Source: Pseudanabaenaceae cyanobacterium SKYG29 (GTDB lineage: Bacteria > Cyanobacteriota > Cyanobacteriia > Pseudanabaenales > Pseudanabaenaceae). Taken from it: a stretch of 64,000 bases of DNA. The position numbers and the translations under genes are program-made. The first letter of the stretch is position 1. Each line of letters opens with the position of its first letter. Shown in pieces: positions 17,352 through 25,584 of this stretch. Where the stretch lies: positions 744,001-808,000 of the forward strand of contig JANWWT010000001.1 of NCBI GenBank assembly GCA_025055675.1. The letters are read 5' to 3'. The notes under the pieces are model-generated. The model was not told the DNA's origin. It searched no databases and saw nothing but the letters and a program-made list of their open reading frames with translations.

Positions 17352-17771
17352 TTATTGGTAGAGAGGAAGTACATCTTTGTAGTCCCCAGGTTCTTGATGG
17401 CACCAGCGTTGATGGGCAATTTCTAGCAACTTGCGCACTGCCGAACCCTCCCCTGTTCTAGCATCAATCTCAGCACAGGCAACGCCGTACACTGGTATGT
17501 GCAACTGCTGCCCTAGGGTGCGAGCAATTACCACCCCTACCCTGGTGCCAGTGAAACTCCCCACTCCTGTGGCTACTGCTACGTAAACGAGGTCTGTCCA
17601 GGATCGGTCTGTCATCAATTCCTGCAGGTAGATGTGCACTAGACCAGAACTTTTTTTCCCTAGGTCGGCGATTTTTTCCACGATGGTCAAGTCTTCCCCT
17701 TGGCAAAAAGACCCCAGGGCAAGTTGGAGCTGGGGCGTGGTCGTATGTAAAGCCAGAGCCAGTTTAGGCAC
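17352..17771 (-). CDS. tsaB: TsaB-like protein, unusually short
   Basis: TsaB (YeaZ) is the scaffold partner of TsaD in making the t6A37 modification of tRNA. The N-terminal half is normal: ALALHTTTPQLQLALG and the signature GVGSFTGTRVGVVIARTLG. Usual length is about 200-230 residues; this one has 139. After PVYGVACAEI, which normally starts the second domain, it jumps to a tail (LLEIAHQRW ... DVLPLYQ) that matches the normal C-terminus. So about 70 central residues are missing without a frameshift. It overlaps the start of nothing but the small basic gene upstream (8 nt). Confidence 0.82.
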   Translation of the reverse strand: MPKLALALHTTTPQLQLALGSFCQGEDLTIVEKIADLGKKSSGLVHIYLQELMTDRSWTDLVYVAVATGVGSFTGTRVGVVIARTLGQQLHIPVYGVACAEIDARTGEGSAVRKLLEIAHQRWCHQEPGDYKDVLPLYQ

Positions 17772-17931
17772 CTTCCAGGTCTTCGCCAGGTTCCAGGGTC
17801 TCTTCCCCTTCCTCTAAGCGGGTCAGCTCAGGACGACGCATATACTTAGAAGGAGTGCGTTTGCGGAATTTGCGGGCGTAGGCGAGGTTGCGCAGGGCTT
17901 TTTCTTTTTTGAGGTTGCGGCGTTTTGCCAT
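17764..17931 (-). CDS. Small basic protein, about 55 residues, conserved-looking
   Basis: N-terminus strongly basic (MAKRRNLKKEKALRN...YARKFRKRT), C-terminus acidic (EEGEETLEPGEDLEG). The composition suggests an RNA-binding or ribosome-associated protein, but I do not know a function. I start at the ATG of MAKRRN rather than five codons upstream. It overlaps tsaB by 8 nt in the same direction, which suggests coupling. Similar short proteins occur in other cyanobacteria to my knowledge. Confidence 0.65.
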   Translation of the reverse strand: MAKRRNLKKEKALRNLAYARKFRKRTPSKYMRRPELTRLEEGEETLEPGEDLEGA

Positions 17932-18003
17932 GCCAGTTTGTCTCAACGAAAAACAGCCTATCTAGGATAACCTATTTTAAGGGTCAGTCTCACTCACAAT
18001 TCT

Positions 18004-19164
18004 ATGGAACAGTCTATCGCTGACATCAATGCCAAAATTAGGGAGCGATCGGTGCGGGTGCTCACTTTATTGGAGTTACAAAAACGGGTAGCAGCGGTGG
18101 GACTGTCCCAGGCAGCGGCAGAAGTGGATGTTGTGACCACAGGGACATTTGCACCCATTGAATCGGCGGGGGTATTTATCAATTTGGGGCATACTGACCC
18201 ACCCCTCCGCTTGCGTTCTTGTTGGTTGGATGGGGTGTTAGCTTACAGTGGCATGGGAGCGGTGGATTTGTTTTTAGGGGCGACCCAGGAGGCGGAACCC
18301 CAGGAGGAACGACCGATCGGTTATGGCGGTGCGCACGTCATTGCTAAGTTGGTGGCGGGGGAAAGTGTACCGTTACGGGCAATTGGCATGCCCAACGATT
18401 GCTATCCCAGGGCTACCTTTGAAACCCACATCAATCGGGATTCCATTAACCAGTTCTATTTGTATGCCCCCCGTGGTCTCTATCAAAATTTTGTCGTGGG
18501 GGTCAACAGTGGCGAAGAGGTAGTCTACACCTATCTGGGTCCCTTGCTACCCCGCATGGGCAATGCTGTATATGCTAATCCAGGCGTGATCGCTCCCCTG
18601 TGGCATTCGTTAGAAACGATCGGAATTGGTACTAAAATTTTCCTCGGTGGAGGTATCGGATTTATTGCTTGGGAGGGCACACAACATTTCCCTAATCAAA
18701 AGCAATTAGAGAACCATATGCCCATCGGTCCTGCTGCTACTTTAGCCCTAATTGGTGATGCCAAGCAGATGGATAAGGAGTGGGTAAAGGGCTGTTATTT
18801 GCGTAACTATGGTGTCAGTTTAATGGTGGGTGTGGGTGTGCCAATTCCCGTACTGAATGAAAAAACGATCGAGTCTTTAGCTCTCCAAGATGAAGAGATT
18901 ATGGCACCAGTGATTGATTTTTCTATCCCTCGCCGTGTACGTCCCAGTTTTGGCTTGGTGAGTTATGCTCAATTAAAAAGTGGCAAGATTACGGTTAATA
19001 ATATTCCTGTGCGTACTGCCCCTATAGTCAGTATTTCCCGCGCTGAGCAAGTGGCTAGTATCTTAAAAGATTGGATTATAAAAGGGGAATTTACCCTCAC
19101 AGAACCGATCGCTGCTATCCCCCCTCAACGACAGTTTCTACATCAAGATTTAATAAATGTATAG
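18004..19164 (+). CDS. Homocysteine biosynthesis protein (DUF39 family)
   Basis: 386-residue protein of the DUF39 family, which in methanogens is needed to make homocysteine from aspartate semialdehyde and sulfide. Recognisable blocks: ERSVRVLTLLELQ near the start, DVVTTGTFAPIESAG, INLGHTDPP, a Cys in NDCYPR, GGGIGFIAWEGTQH in the middle and PRRVRPSFGLVSYAQLKSG near the end. There is no C-terminal CBS or ferredoxin domain, which some archaeal relatives carry. Cytoplasmic. The gene is divergent from the small basic gene and 27 nt before rsmG. Role in cyanobacteria is inferred from the family. Confidence 0.82.
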   Translation: MEQSIADINAKIRERSVRVLTLLELQKRVAAVGLSQAAAEVDVVTTGTFAPIESAGVFINLGHTDPPLRLRSCWLDGVLAYSGMGAVDLFLGATQEAEPQEERPIGYGGAHVIAKLVAGESVPLRAIGMPNDCYPRATFETHINRDSINQFYLYAPRGLYQNFVVGVNSGEEVVYTYLGPLLPRMGNAVYANPGVIAPLWHSLETIGIGTKIFLGGGIGFIAWEGTQHFPNQKQLENHMPIGPAATLALIGDAKQMDKEWVKGCYLRNYGVSLMVGVGVPIPVLNEKTIESLALQDEEIMAPVIDFSIPRRVRPSFGLVSYAQLKSGKITVNNIPVRTAPIVSISRAEQVASILKDWIIKGEFTLTEPIAAIPPQRQFLHQDLINV

Positions 19165-19191
19165 ATAAAAGACGAGACAATTTTCCCAGCC

Positions 19192-19821
19192 ATGAGCTTG
19201 TCCCCTGAGATATGGCAGCAAACACTCCATTGGCAACCTAGTGAGCAAGAAATAGGGCAATTCCAGGAACTCTATGACCTAGTTTTATTGGGCAATCAGA
19301 CGCAAAATCTAACTCGTATTACTGACCCTGTAGATTTCTGGGAAAAGCATATTTGGGATTCTCTGCGGGGTGTAAAACCCTTTTGGCAAGCAAGGCATCT
19401 CCAGGTAATTGATATAGGAACGGGGGCGGGTTTTCCTGGTTTACCTATAGCTATTGTTTTTCCGAGTTGGCATTTGACGTTGCTGGACGGAACATTGAAA
19501 AAGATAAAATTTGTGAATGACACGATCGAGAAATTGGGTTTAACCAATGCCATTGGTGTGCACGGCAGGGCAGAGGAATTAGGCACAAATAAGTATTATC
19601 GCCACCAGTTTGACTTAGTCTTAATTAGAGCGGTCGGTAGTGTGCCCGCGTGCCTCAAATATGGACTACCCCTGACTAAACCAGGGGGAACAATTGTTCT
19701 CTATCGGGGTCACTGGCATCCACAGGAGGCAAATTACTTGGTCAATCAGAACTGGCAAATTGATAGCTTTGTCACGCCTATTTCCCAGAGTCAGCGAAAT
19801 TGTGTTTACATCAAAGTTTGA
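19192..19821 (+). CDS. rsmG: 16S rRNA (guanine-527-N7) methyltransferase RsmG
   Basis: SAM-dependent rRNA methyltransferase (formerly GidB). Motif I is VIDIGTGAGFPGLPIA near residue 68, preceded by the family-typical QNLTRITDPVDFWEKHIWDSL. LLDGTLKKIKFV binds SAM, and RAVGSVP plus GGTIVLYRGH follow as expected. 209 residues, slightly short at the C-terminus. Its last 16 nt overlap, tail to tail, the CZB gene on the opposite strand. Confidence 0.94.
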   Translation: MSLSPEIWQQTLHWQPSEQEIGQFQELYDLVLLGNQTQNLTRITDPVDFWEKHIWDSLRGVKPFWQARHLQVIDIGTGAGFPGLPIAIVFPSWHLTLLDGTLKKIKFVNDTIEKLGLTNAIGVHGRAEELGTNKYYRHQFDLVLIRAVGSVPACLKYGLPLTKPGGTIVLYRGHWHPQEANYLVNQNWQIDSFVTPISQSQRNCVYIKV

Positions 19822-20177
19822 CTTACCCTCGCTAAATCTAACAAAGCACTACGTAACCGATCGGAAAGCTGGATATATTCACTGCCATCTGATAACAATT
19901 CCTTGGCTTTCTCTTTGTTGCCAGTGACAGCTAGCAAAGCAATTTGGGCTGTAAGTTTGTGGAACTGAGCATGAATTTGCCGCACGGCTTCGTATTGGGC
20001 AGTTAGTTTGATAGCAGCAGGTATTTCATTGCCATATAGCCATTTACCAAATACACAAGCATTGTCCAATTCAATTACAGAAGGGGGCGGATCGATAATA
20101 CCAGAATCGATCGCTTTATATAGCCTTTCCTTCCAGGCAGTATGGGCAGCTAGGGCAGCAAAAATTTGCTCTTTCAT
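19806..20177 (-). CDS. Stand-alone CZB zinc-binding sensor protein
   Basis: About 123 residues consisting only of a chemoreceptor zinc-binding (CZB) domain. The 3His-1Cys zinc site is complete: His12 (AHTAWKERLY), Cys41 (DNACVFGKWL), His69 and His73 (IHAQFHKL). CZB domains are usually fused to chemoreceptors or diguanylate cyclases and sense zinc or oxidants such as hypochlorite; this one has no output domain. I start at the ATG of MKEQIF; the longer frame has a poor leader. Converges on rsmG with a 16-nt overlap and follows hisC on the same strand. Confidence 0.85.
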   Translation of the reverse strand: MKEQIFAALAAHTAWKERLYKAIDSGIIDPPPSVIELDNACVFGKWLYGNEIPAAIKLTAQYEAVRQIHAQFHKLTAQIALLAVTGNKEKAKELLSDGSEYIQLSDRLRSALLDLARVSQTLM

Positions 20178-20209
20178 AGCGATATAGTAGCACCTATTTG
20201 ATGAATATA

Positions 20210-21259
20210 TCACCCTTTGTAAAAAGAATAAATCCGCTCGATCGTGCGTTGATTTTGGGCGGGAGTGCCGATAGTAATTCTGAGTCCTCCTCCTGTGTGG
20301 CGAATGAGAGTACCTACTTGAGCTAAATGTTGTTGTAATTTCCGATCATCGGGAGTCCGCACGTAGAGAAAATTAGCCTCACTTTGCCATACTTGTAACT
20401 GGGGTAATTTTTGTAATGCCTGATATAATTTCTCCCGTTCTTGCCGAATTTCCTCGACTAGGCTGAGGAGTTCCTGACGGTGAGCTAATACTAATTCCCC
20501 ACCGATCGCTGTTATAGTTGGTAAATTGTAGGGCAGACGAATTGTCTCCAATACCCTAATTACTGCAGGGTCAGCAATAGCATAGCCTAAGCGAAAAGCA
20601 GCTAGTCGCCATGCCTTAGAAAAAGTCCGCAAAATTACCCAATTGCCCTGTTCCCCTATTTCTCCCACCAAAGAGTGACCTGCAAATTCGTAATATGCTT
20701 CATCTACCACCACTAAAATTTCCCTGGGCAACGATCGTAGCCATTCTATCTCTGTCTTACTCAATAAATTGCCCGTTGGCGAATTGGGATGGACTACAAA
20801 CACAGCTGCGATCTTCTCTGTTTTAATTGTGTGCTGGGCAGCAGCAATATCGATGGTAAAATCTACCTCCGATCGCCCCACAATATGTACAGGAATTCCT
20901 AGGGTTTGAGCTAAAATGCTATACATGGAAAAGGTGGGTGTAGCAATTAAAATTCCCCCCTTGCCTAAGCAACTAGCAATTAAAACCGATCGGATCAATT
21001 CATCGGAACCATTCCCCAAGGAAATCCATTCCCTACCGACACCTGCATACTCACTCACTGCCTGCCGTAAATCTGTGTAGCTGCCGTCAGGATAGCGATT
21101 AGTGGATAAACGATCGGTCAACTCTTGGGCTAACTTCTGTTTCAGAGGCAACGGCAAATCCACCGCCACTTCATTGGCATCTAGTTTGTCCTCAACCTCA
21201 TCATAGTGCTCTGCACTGTAGGGAGTTAACTGTAGTAAGTCCGATCGGATACAATCCAT
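20210..21259 (-). CDS. hisC: Histidinol-phosphate aminotransferase HisC
   Basis: PLP-dependent class II aminotransferase of histidine synthesis. The internal PLP lysine is in RTFSKAWRLAAFRLGY; other cofactor contacts include NRYPDGSYTDLR, GNGSDELI, HPNSPTGN and VVDEAYYEF. 349 residues is normal. The C-terminus has GGGLRITIGT with the conserved substrate arginine. hisF and hisH lie about 10 kb away on different transcripts, so histidine genes are dispersed here. Confidence 0.93.
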   Translation of the reverse strand: MDCIRSDLLQLTPYSAEHYDEVEDKLDANEVAVDLPLPLKQKLAQELTDRLSTNRYPDGSYTDLRQAVSEYAGVGREWISLGNGSDELIRSVLIASCLGKGGILIATPTFSMYSILAQTLGIPVHIVGRSEVDFTIDIAAAQHTIKTEKIAAVFVVHPNSPTGNLLSKTEIEWLRSLPREILVVVDEAYYEFAGHSLVGEIGEQGNWVILRTFSKAWRLAAFRLGYAIADPAVIRVLETIRLPYNLPTITAIGGELVLAHRQELLSLVEEIRQEREKLYQALQKLPQLQVWQSEANFLYVRTPDDRKLQQHLAQVGTLIRHTGGGLRITIGTPAQNQRTIERIYSFYKG

Positions 21260-21301
21260 ACTCTACTTCAAAATTTGGCTGTCAGTAACGCATCAATGTC
21301 G

Positions 21302-21697
21302 TCAAAATGTAGGATTTACATCAGGAAAATTGATTTGGGAATAATCCTCTCTCACCGTTGCCCGTGCCCTAGTATAAGTTTGGCGTAAAATCTCCTGGAG
21401 AAAATGCTTGAGACTGGGGGAGTCTGCTAGTAAATCTTGTAGATCCTTGCGAAAGTTTCTTATCTCTCTCTGCCAACCTAGGTAGTACCCTGGTAGGGGC
21501 ACATAACAACTTTTGAGTGAATGCTCTAACAAACGACGCAGTAAACCCCTAGCCCCATTGCGCTGACTGCTTCCCCAATCTTCTAACTCAGTAATCAACT
21601 TCTCCAGGTCTAAATTCCCAAAGTCACGGCTCTGCAATTTAGCCACAGTGTCTTCTACCCATAACACTACATCCCGATTGTATAAAGATTCTCTCAT
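21302..21697 (-). CDS. DUF29 family protein
   Basis: Helical protein of about 131 residues in the DUF29 family, common in cyanobacteria and of unknown function. Landmarks: ESLYNRDVVLWVEDTVAKLQ at the start, LEKLITELEDWGSSQRN, and LLEHSLKSCYVP followed by WQREIRNFRKDLQDLL. The ATG of MRESLY is used; the frame's first codon two codons upstream is TTG. It may be a little shorter than typical members at the C-terminus. Family members are often multi-copy and some accompany mobile DNA, but nothing else here suggests that. Confidence 0.8.
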   Translation of the reverse strand: MRESLYNRDVVLWVEDTVAKLQSRDFGNLDLEKLITELEDWGSSQRNGARGLLRRLLEHSLKSCYVPLPGYYLGWQREIRNFRKDLQDLLADSPSLKHFLQEILRQTYTRARATVREDYSQINFPDVNPTF

Positions 21698-21825
21698 AGG
21701 CAAAATTACTCAAAATAAAAGCTCTCCTCAGTCTTCTGGTGAGAGTTCTCACAAAAAAAGGGAGGTATTCCACTACAATCGACATAGTAATTTACAATAT
21801 TATGCCTCATTACAAGAGAACAGTT

Positions 21826-22311
21826 ATGGTAAAAGCAATTTTAACTTTTGTTGCCCTAGTTTCCCTGCTGGGGAATCTTCTGGTCAATCCCGCCTTTGCC
21901 AAAGACCTGGACGAAGCCACCCGTACGGTCAAGTTTGATGAGAATTCTACGATCGTTCTCACGCCCAAAGAACTGCAGAACGGCAAGAAGTTATTCAACT
22001 CTGCCTGTGCCAGCTGTCACTCCGGCGGTGCCACGTTTACTAACCCCAACGTTGGTCTGGACATGGAAAGTCTGAAACTGGCTACACCCCCCCGCGATAA
22101 CCTGCTGGCAATGATTGACTACCTGAAGAATCCCACCAGTTACGATGGGGAAGAGGAAATCTATGAGTTGCACCCCAGTTTGCGCAGTACCGATGTCTTT
22201 CCCCAAATGCGCGGTTTGACGGAACAAAACCTCAAGGAAATCAGTGGTTATGTCCTCTACTCTGCCCAACTTAAGGGGGTCAGCTGGGGCGGTGGTAAAG
22301 TATATTATTAA
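21826..22311 (+). CDS. psbV: Photosystem II cytochrome c550 PsbV
   Basis: Extrinsic lumenal subunit that stabilises the oxygen-evolving cluster. A signal peptide (ending VNPAFA) is followed by a mature protein with the haem motif CASCH and a late axial histidine in YELHPS, giving the bis-His haem typical of c550. Other family sequence: TPPRDNLLAMIDYLKNPTSYDG. I choose the ATG of MVKAIL, preceded by AAGAGAAC, over upstream frame starts that would place 29 extra residues ahead of the signal peptide. petE follows 29 nt later. Confidence 0.95.
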   Translation: MVKAILTFVALVSLLGNLLVNPAFAKDLDEATRTVKFDENSTIVLTPKELQNGKKLFNSACASCHSGGATFTNPNVGLDMESLKLATPPRDNLLAMIDYLKNPTSYDGEEEIYELHPSLRSTDVFPQMRGLTEQNLKEISGYVLYSAQLKGVSWGGGKVYY

Positions 22312-22340
22312 GAAATTCTGTAATTTACCATCCTGCTGCC

Positions 22341-22694
22341 ATGAAAGTTCTTAAACAAATTTTCCTTGCCTGCTTGTCCGTGCTCCTGGTTTTATGGGGG
22401 TCTGTGCAGCCTGCGCTGGCAACTACCTATGAAGTCAAGATGGGTACTGATAAAGGGCAGCTGGCTTTTGAACCTAAGGTTCTGACTGTTAAAGCAGGGG
22501 ACACGGTGCGTTGGATTAACAACAAAGCCTATCCCCACAATGTGGTGTTCAGTGACCCCAACTTGTCCCATCCTAAACTCCTGCTCAAGCCCAACCAGGT
22601 GGTGGAAACTACCTTCAATCAGCCGGGCGAGTACGACTACTACTGCACTCCCCATCGGGGTGCTGGGATGGTGGGCAAGATCATTGTCCAATAG
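22341..22694 (+). CDS. petE: Plastocyanin PetE
   Basis: Lumenal blue copper protein that carries electrons from cytochrome b6f to photosystem I or the oxidase. The signal peptide ends ALA, then about 90 mature residues. Copper ligands are all visible: His in YPHNVVF, then Cys, His and Met in YYCTPHRGAGM. The short loop and length are standard. It sits just behind psbV, and a strong terminator follows it, so psbV-petE may be read together. No cytochrome c6 gene is in the window. Confidence 0.96.
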   Translation: MKVLKQIFLACLSVLLVLWGSVQPALATTYEVKMGTDKGQLAFEPKVLTVKAGDTVRWINNKAYPHNVVFSDPNLSHPKLLLKPNQVVETTFNQPGEYDYYCTPHRGAGMVGKIIVQ

Positions 22695-22718
22695 CTACAG
22701 CTCTTTGCTCTCTCTTTG

Positions 22719-22745
22719 CCTGTCCCTACTAGGGGCGGGTTTTTT
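22719..22745 (+). terminator. petE: Rho-independent terminator of petE
   Basis: Stem CCTGTCCC / GGGGCGGG (two G-U pairs) around a TACTA loop, followed directly by six T. It begins 24 nt after the petE stop codon. Confidence 0.85.
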
Positions 22746-22860
22746 AGTGTCTATCTCCCCCCTGCTCTGGACAAAAAAGCTGTCTATCCTAGCAGGATTA
22801 CAGGTAGAGGTCAACAAAATAGCCCCCAACCTCTATGATCAGAAATAGTAGTTTTCTTAG

Positions 22861-23460
22861 ATGACTATGACTTATCCCGTCCTTTCCCTTGCTCCTGAAG
22901 AGGCAATCAGCTTTTTGGCGCAGCTCTACTCTACAGTGATTGTGGTTGACCCACCAGAATTTGTGCGCCGCTACCGTGGACGGGTGTTGATTCACTCCTT
23001 GCCTTTCCCTGACCATCCCCGCCTACAGCAACTTTGCCTAGAATTTTTGGCTGCCTATGGTTTTGACCCTCACACTTTCCCTAGCTTGGCGCTGCAGGGT
23101 CTGGCTACTGTCGTCGATGCCTATCCCTACAATCCCGATCGTTTTTGTGCTGAGCAGGCAGAACATGGTTGCGGTGAGAGTCTCTATGCTTATCAGTTGG
23201 ACTACAATGTGCGAGGGGAAGTATGGGGCATAAGGTTGGGACAGACCTATTTTCTAGATGCGCCTGTTACGGATATTTTGCCACCCCCTGGTACGGAACA
23301 TGGGGACTTCTGGCTGCCCCAAACCACTTCTCAGCTGCGGGGGGTAGAACAAGCTCTATTGGAAGATGCTATCCAATGCCCAAGTTTGACAACACGTTAT
23401 AATGACTACGGTATGGGGCTGTGGCTCAGGTGGATAGAGCAAGCGCCTCCTAAGCGCTAG
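22861..23460 (+). CDS. ASCH-like domain protein whose 3' end lies inside tRNA-Arg
   Basis: 199 residues. The order of motifs is that of ASCH (PUA-like, RNA-binding) domains: RYRGRVLIHS near residue 38, LQGLATVVDAYPY near 80, and YFLDAPVTDILPPPGTEHGDFWLP near 130-155. No family function beyond possible RNA or nucleotide binding. The last 15 sense codons and the stop are made of tRNA-Arg sequence: the tRNA begins 46 nt before the stop. Either the gene truly ends there, or its original end was replaced. Two start ATGs lie six bases apart; the first is used. Confidence 0.72.
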   Translation: MTMTYPVLSLAPEEAISFLAQLYSTVIVVDPPEFVRRYRGRVLIHSLPFPDHPRLQQLCLEFLAAYGFDPHTFPSLALQGLATVVDAYPYNPDRFCAEQAEHGCGESLYAYQLDYNVRGEVWGIRLGQTYFLDAPVTDILPPPGTEHGDFWLPQTTSQLRGVEQALLEDAIQCPSLTTRYNDYGMGLWLRWIEQAPPKR

Positions 23461-23488
23461 GTCGCCGGTTCAAGTCCGGCCAGTCCCG
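23415..23488 (+). tRNA. tRNA-Arg (CCT)
   Basis: 74-nt cloverleaf: acceptor GGGGCTG with CAGTCCC (one G-U pair), D arm GCTC/GAGC, anticodon stem AGCGC/GCGCT with loop CTCCTAA (anticodon CCT, reads AGG), T arm GCCGG-TTCAAGT-CCGGC, discriminator G. CCA is not encoded. The first 46 nt double as the end of the ASCH-like reading frame. Confidence 0.95.
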
Positions 23489-23507
23489 TTGACAAGGAGG
23501 GAAAACG

Positions 23508-24485
23508 ATGCTAGCGATCGAGGTAAAAAATCTACGCAAGTCCTACAAGGATACTGTAGCTGTAGATGACCTTTCCCTAGAAGTGCCCCCTGGGGTAATT
23601 TATGGTTTGCTAGGTCCGAATGGGGCGGGCAAAACGACGACGATCCGCTGTATCTGTACTCTCCTCAAGCCCGATCGGGGCACGATCAAGGTTTGTGGAC
23701 TGACGGAGGAACGGGCAATCCGCCAGAAATTGGGTTATGTGGCTCAGGAAGTGGCGCTGGACAAGGTACTAACAGGTAGGGAACTCTTGCAATTACAAGC
23801 AGCTCTCTATCACCTTCCCCCTAGAGAGATTCCCCAGGCGATCGAGCGGGTTGTAGATTTACTGCAGCTAGGGGAGTATGCGGATAAACGATCGGGTACC
23901 TACTCCGGAGGTATACGCAAGCGGCTGGACTTGGCAGCGGGTTTATTGCATCAGCCAGAAGTGCTTGTTTTGGATGAACCGACGGTGGGTTTAGATATTC
24001 AGTCCCGTCTGGCAATTTGGGAATTTTTACAGAAGCTGCGGGCGAGTGGGATCACGATTCTCCTCACCAGTCACTACCTAGAAGAAATTGATGCTCTGGC
24101 AGACCGCGTGGCAATTATCGATCGGGGCAAGTTGATTGCTGAAGGTACACCCACCCAGCTGAAAGAGAGTCTAGGGGGCGATCGGGTGACTATTAAGATT
24201 AAGGAATTTACGGAGTTGGAGTTAGCCCAAAAAGCAATAGCAGTATTGGGGGGACTGCCCTTTGTGCGCAGTAGTTTGATTAATCCTGCCCAGGGGAATG
24301 CCGTTAGTTTAATAGTCAATTCGGAAGCGGGAGTACAGGAGAAAATTCAGTCCACTTTGAGCAGCCATGGTCTGCCTTTATTCAGCTACGCCCAATCTCG
24401 CCCTAGTTTGGATGATGTCTTTTTAGCCATTACGGGACAGACAATCCTAGATGCGGAACTAGCTCTGCTGGAACAAAAAAGGTAA
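23508..24485 (+). CDS. ABC transporter ATP-binding protein, DrrA/CcmA-like
   Basis: 325-residue ATPase of the type that pairs with ABC-2 permeases. Walker A is GPNGAGKTTT, the signature is YSGGIRKRLDLA, Walker B is VLVLDEPTVGLD, and the switch His is in LTSHYLEE. The ~100-residue C-terminal extension (after the GKLIAEGTPTQLKE block) is typical of DrrA/YadG-like ATPases. No permease gene lies beside it; its partner must be elsewhere. A good GGAGGG ribosome site lies 11 nt before the ATG. Substrate unknown. Confidence 0.88.
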   Translation: MLAIEVKNLRKSYKDTVAVDDLSLEVPPGVIYGLLGPNGAGKTTTIRCICTLLKPDRGTIKVCGLTEERAIRQKLGYVAQEVALDKVLTGRELLQLQAALYHLPPREIPQAIERVVDLLQLGEYADKRSGTYSGGIRKRLDLAAGLLHQPEVLVLDEPTVGLDIQSRLAIWEFLQKLRASGITILLTSHYLEEIDALADRVAIIDRGKLIAEGTPTQLKESLGGDRVTIKIKEFTELELAQKAIAVLGGLPFVRSSLINPAQGNAVSLIVNSEAGVQEKIQSTLSSHGLPLFSYAQSRPSLDDVFLAITGQTILDAELALLEQKR

Positions 24486-24594
24486 TTTGTTGTGCTTGTA
24501 TTCTAAGCATGGGCGTGGGCAGAGGGAATTTTAATGTCCCAGGCAAGCACTTGGTAGCGGCACTAGTCGAAAAGGATGGTATGAGTTTTTAAGA

Positions 24595-25116
24595 GTGCGT
24601 GGGTATCTTAAAACCGTGAAAATTAAAACACCAGAAGAACAGCAAATTGAACAGGAACGACTAGCCGAAATTTTAATTGTTTTAGAAGAACTCTTCCAGC
24701 GGGAAGGGGCTACGGGCAAAAGGGTGATCGGCTGTCTCTATGATATTGCCGTGATTAACTGGGTCAATCGCCATGTCCCCCCCCCTTTTAACCCTCTCCT
24801 GAAGTACCTAGCTAAATTTCCCAGAGGCATGGCACAGTATCTGGGCTTAAAGCTCTATCTCCAACCTAAATGCCCCAAATTAATCACCGATTGGCTGTAC
24901 AGCTTAGTGGAATTTCCCCCCCCACCCACGGAAACTGTACAACTGCCCAAGGCAGAGGAGGTGAGAAAACTCAAGCAACAGGTGCGACTGCTAACGGGTT
25001 CTTTGATTGTCACGATCGTTTTATCCCTGGGCAGCATGACCCTACTCTGGCAAAGAGAGAAGCTGCAGAATTTACCGCTGCTGCAGGGTGAATCCACCGC
25101 CCACTTGCCCCAGTAG
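24595..25116 (+). CDS. Uncharacterised membrane-anchored protein
   Basis: 173 residues from a GTG start; a GTG seven codons later is equally possible. The N-terminal 120 residues are soluble and largely helical (EEQQIEQERLAEILIVLEELF; a VIGCLYDIAVINWVNRHVPPP block reminiscent of cyanobacterial proteins of unknown role). One membrane span lies near residues 133-152 (LLTGSLIVTIVLSLGSMTLL), with a short tail outside. No recognised domain. It ends exactly one base before the convergent Tic20-like gene. Confidence 0.6.
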   Translation: MRGYLKTVKIKTPEEQQIEQERLAEILIVLEELFQREGATGKRVIGCLYDIAVINWVNRHVPPPFNPLLKYLAKFPRGMAQYLGLKLYLQPKCPKLITDWLYSLVEFPPPPTETVQLPKAEEVRKLKQQVRLLTGSLIVTIVLSLGSMTLLWQREKLQNLPLLQGESTAHLPQ

Positions 25117-25584
25117 CTATCTGACCTGGAGTTGAGCTGCTTCTGTGATGCCTGGTAACTCTGCCACCTCTCCCCGTGCTGCCTGGACGAGACCAAAACC
25201 ACTGGCAATTCCTATACCGATGAAAGTCGCATTAGCTAGGACTTCCCCCAGCAGGGGCAGGGCGGTACCGGCTAACCGCACCAGCAGAGAACAGAGGAAA
25301 ACTACTAGAGTCAGTAACAATGCCTGTAGGACATTGACCCGTACCGATCGGTAAAAACGCCCATCCCGCACCACTAGGGAAAAAAGCGCAAAAAACAAAA
25401 TTGTGTCAAGGGAGATAAATGGTAGGAGGGGGAAGTTGAGAAAATGGTGCAGCCACAACAGTGGCTCCAGAGCAGGGAGCAAGAAACTATAGTGATGTAC
25501 TAGGTAGCCCCCCAGGGGCATCACCCCTGTTAGTGGGAGTAGATAGGGCAAACTTGCCAGTAACCGTTCCTGCCAATCCTTCAT
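25117..25584 (-). CDS. Tic20 family protein
   Basis: Four-span membrane protein homologous to the Tic20 channel component of the chloroplast inner envelope. 155 residues. Features: a starting [19 protein letters not shown] block, a [22 protein letters not shown] segment, then [18 protein letters not shown], matching the FxRFNxxQAxLL pattern of the family. The role in cyanobacteria is not settled. Its ATG overlaps the clpP stop (ATGA), so the two are co-translated. Confidence 0.83.
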   Translation of the reverse strand: MKDWQERLLASLPYLLPLTGVMPLGGYLVHHYSFLLPALEPLLWLHHFLNFPLLPFISLDTILFFALFSLVVRDGRFYRSVRVNVLQALLLTLVVFLCSLLVRLAGTALPLLGEVLANATFIGIGIASGFGLVQAARGEVAELPGITEAAQLQVR

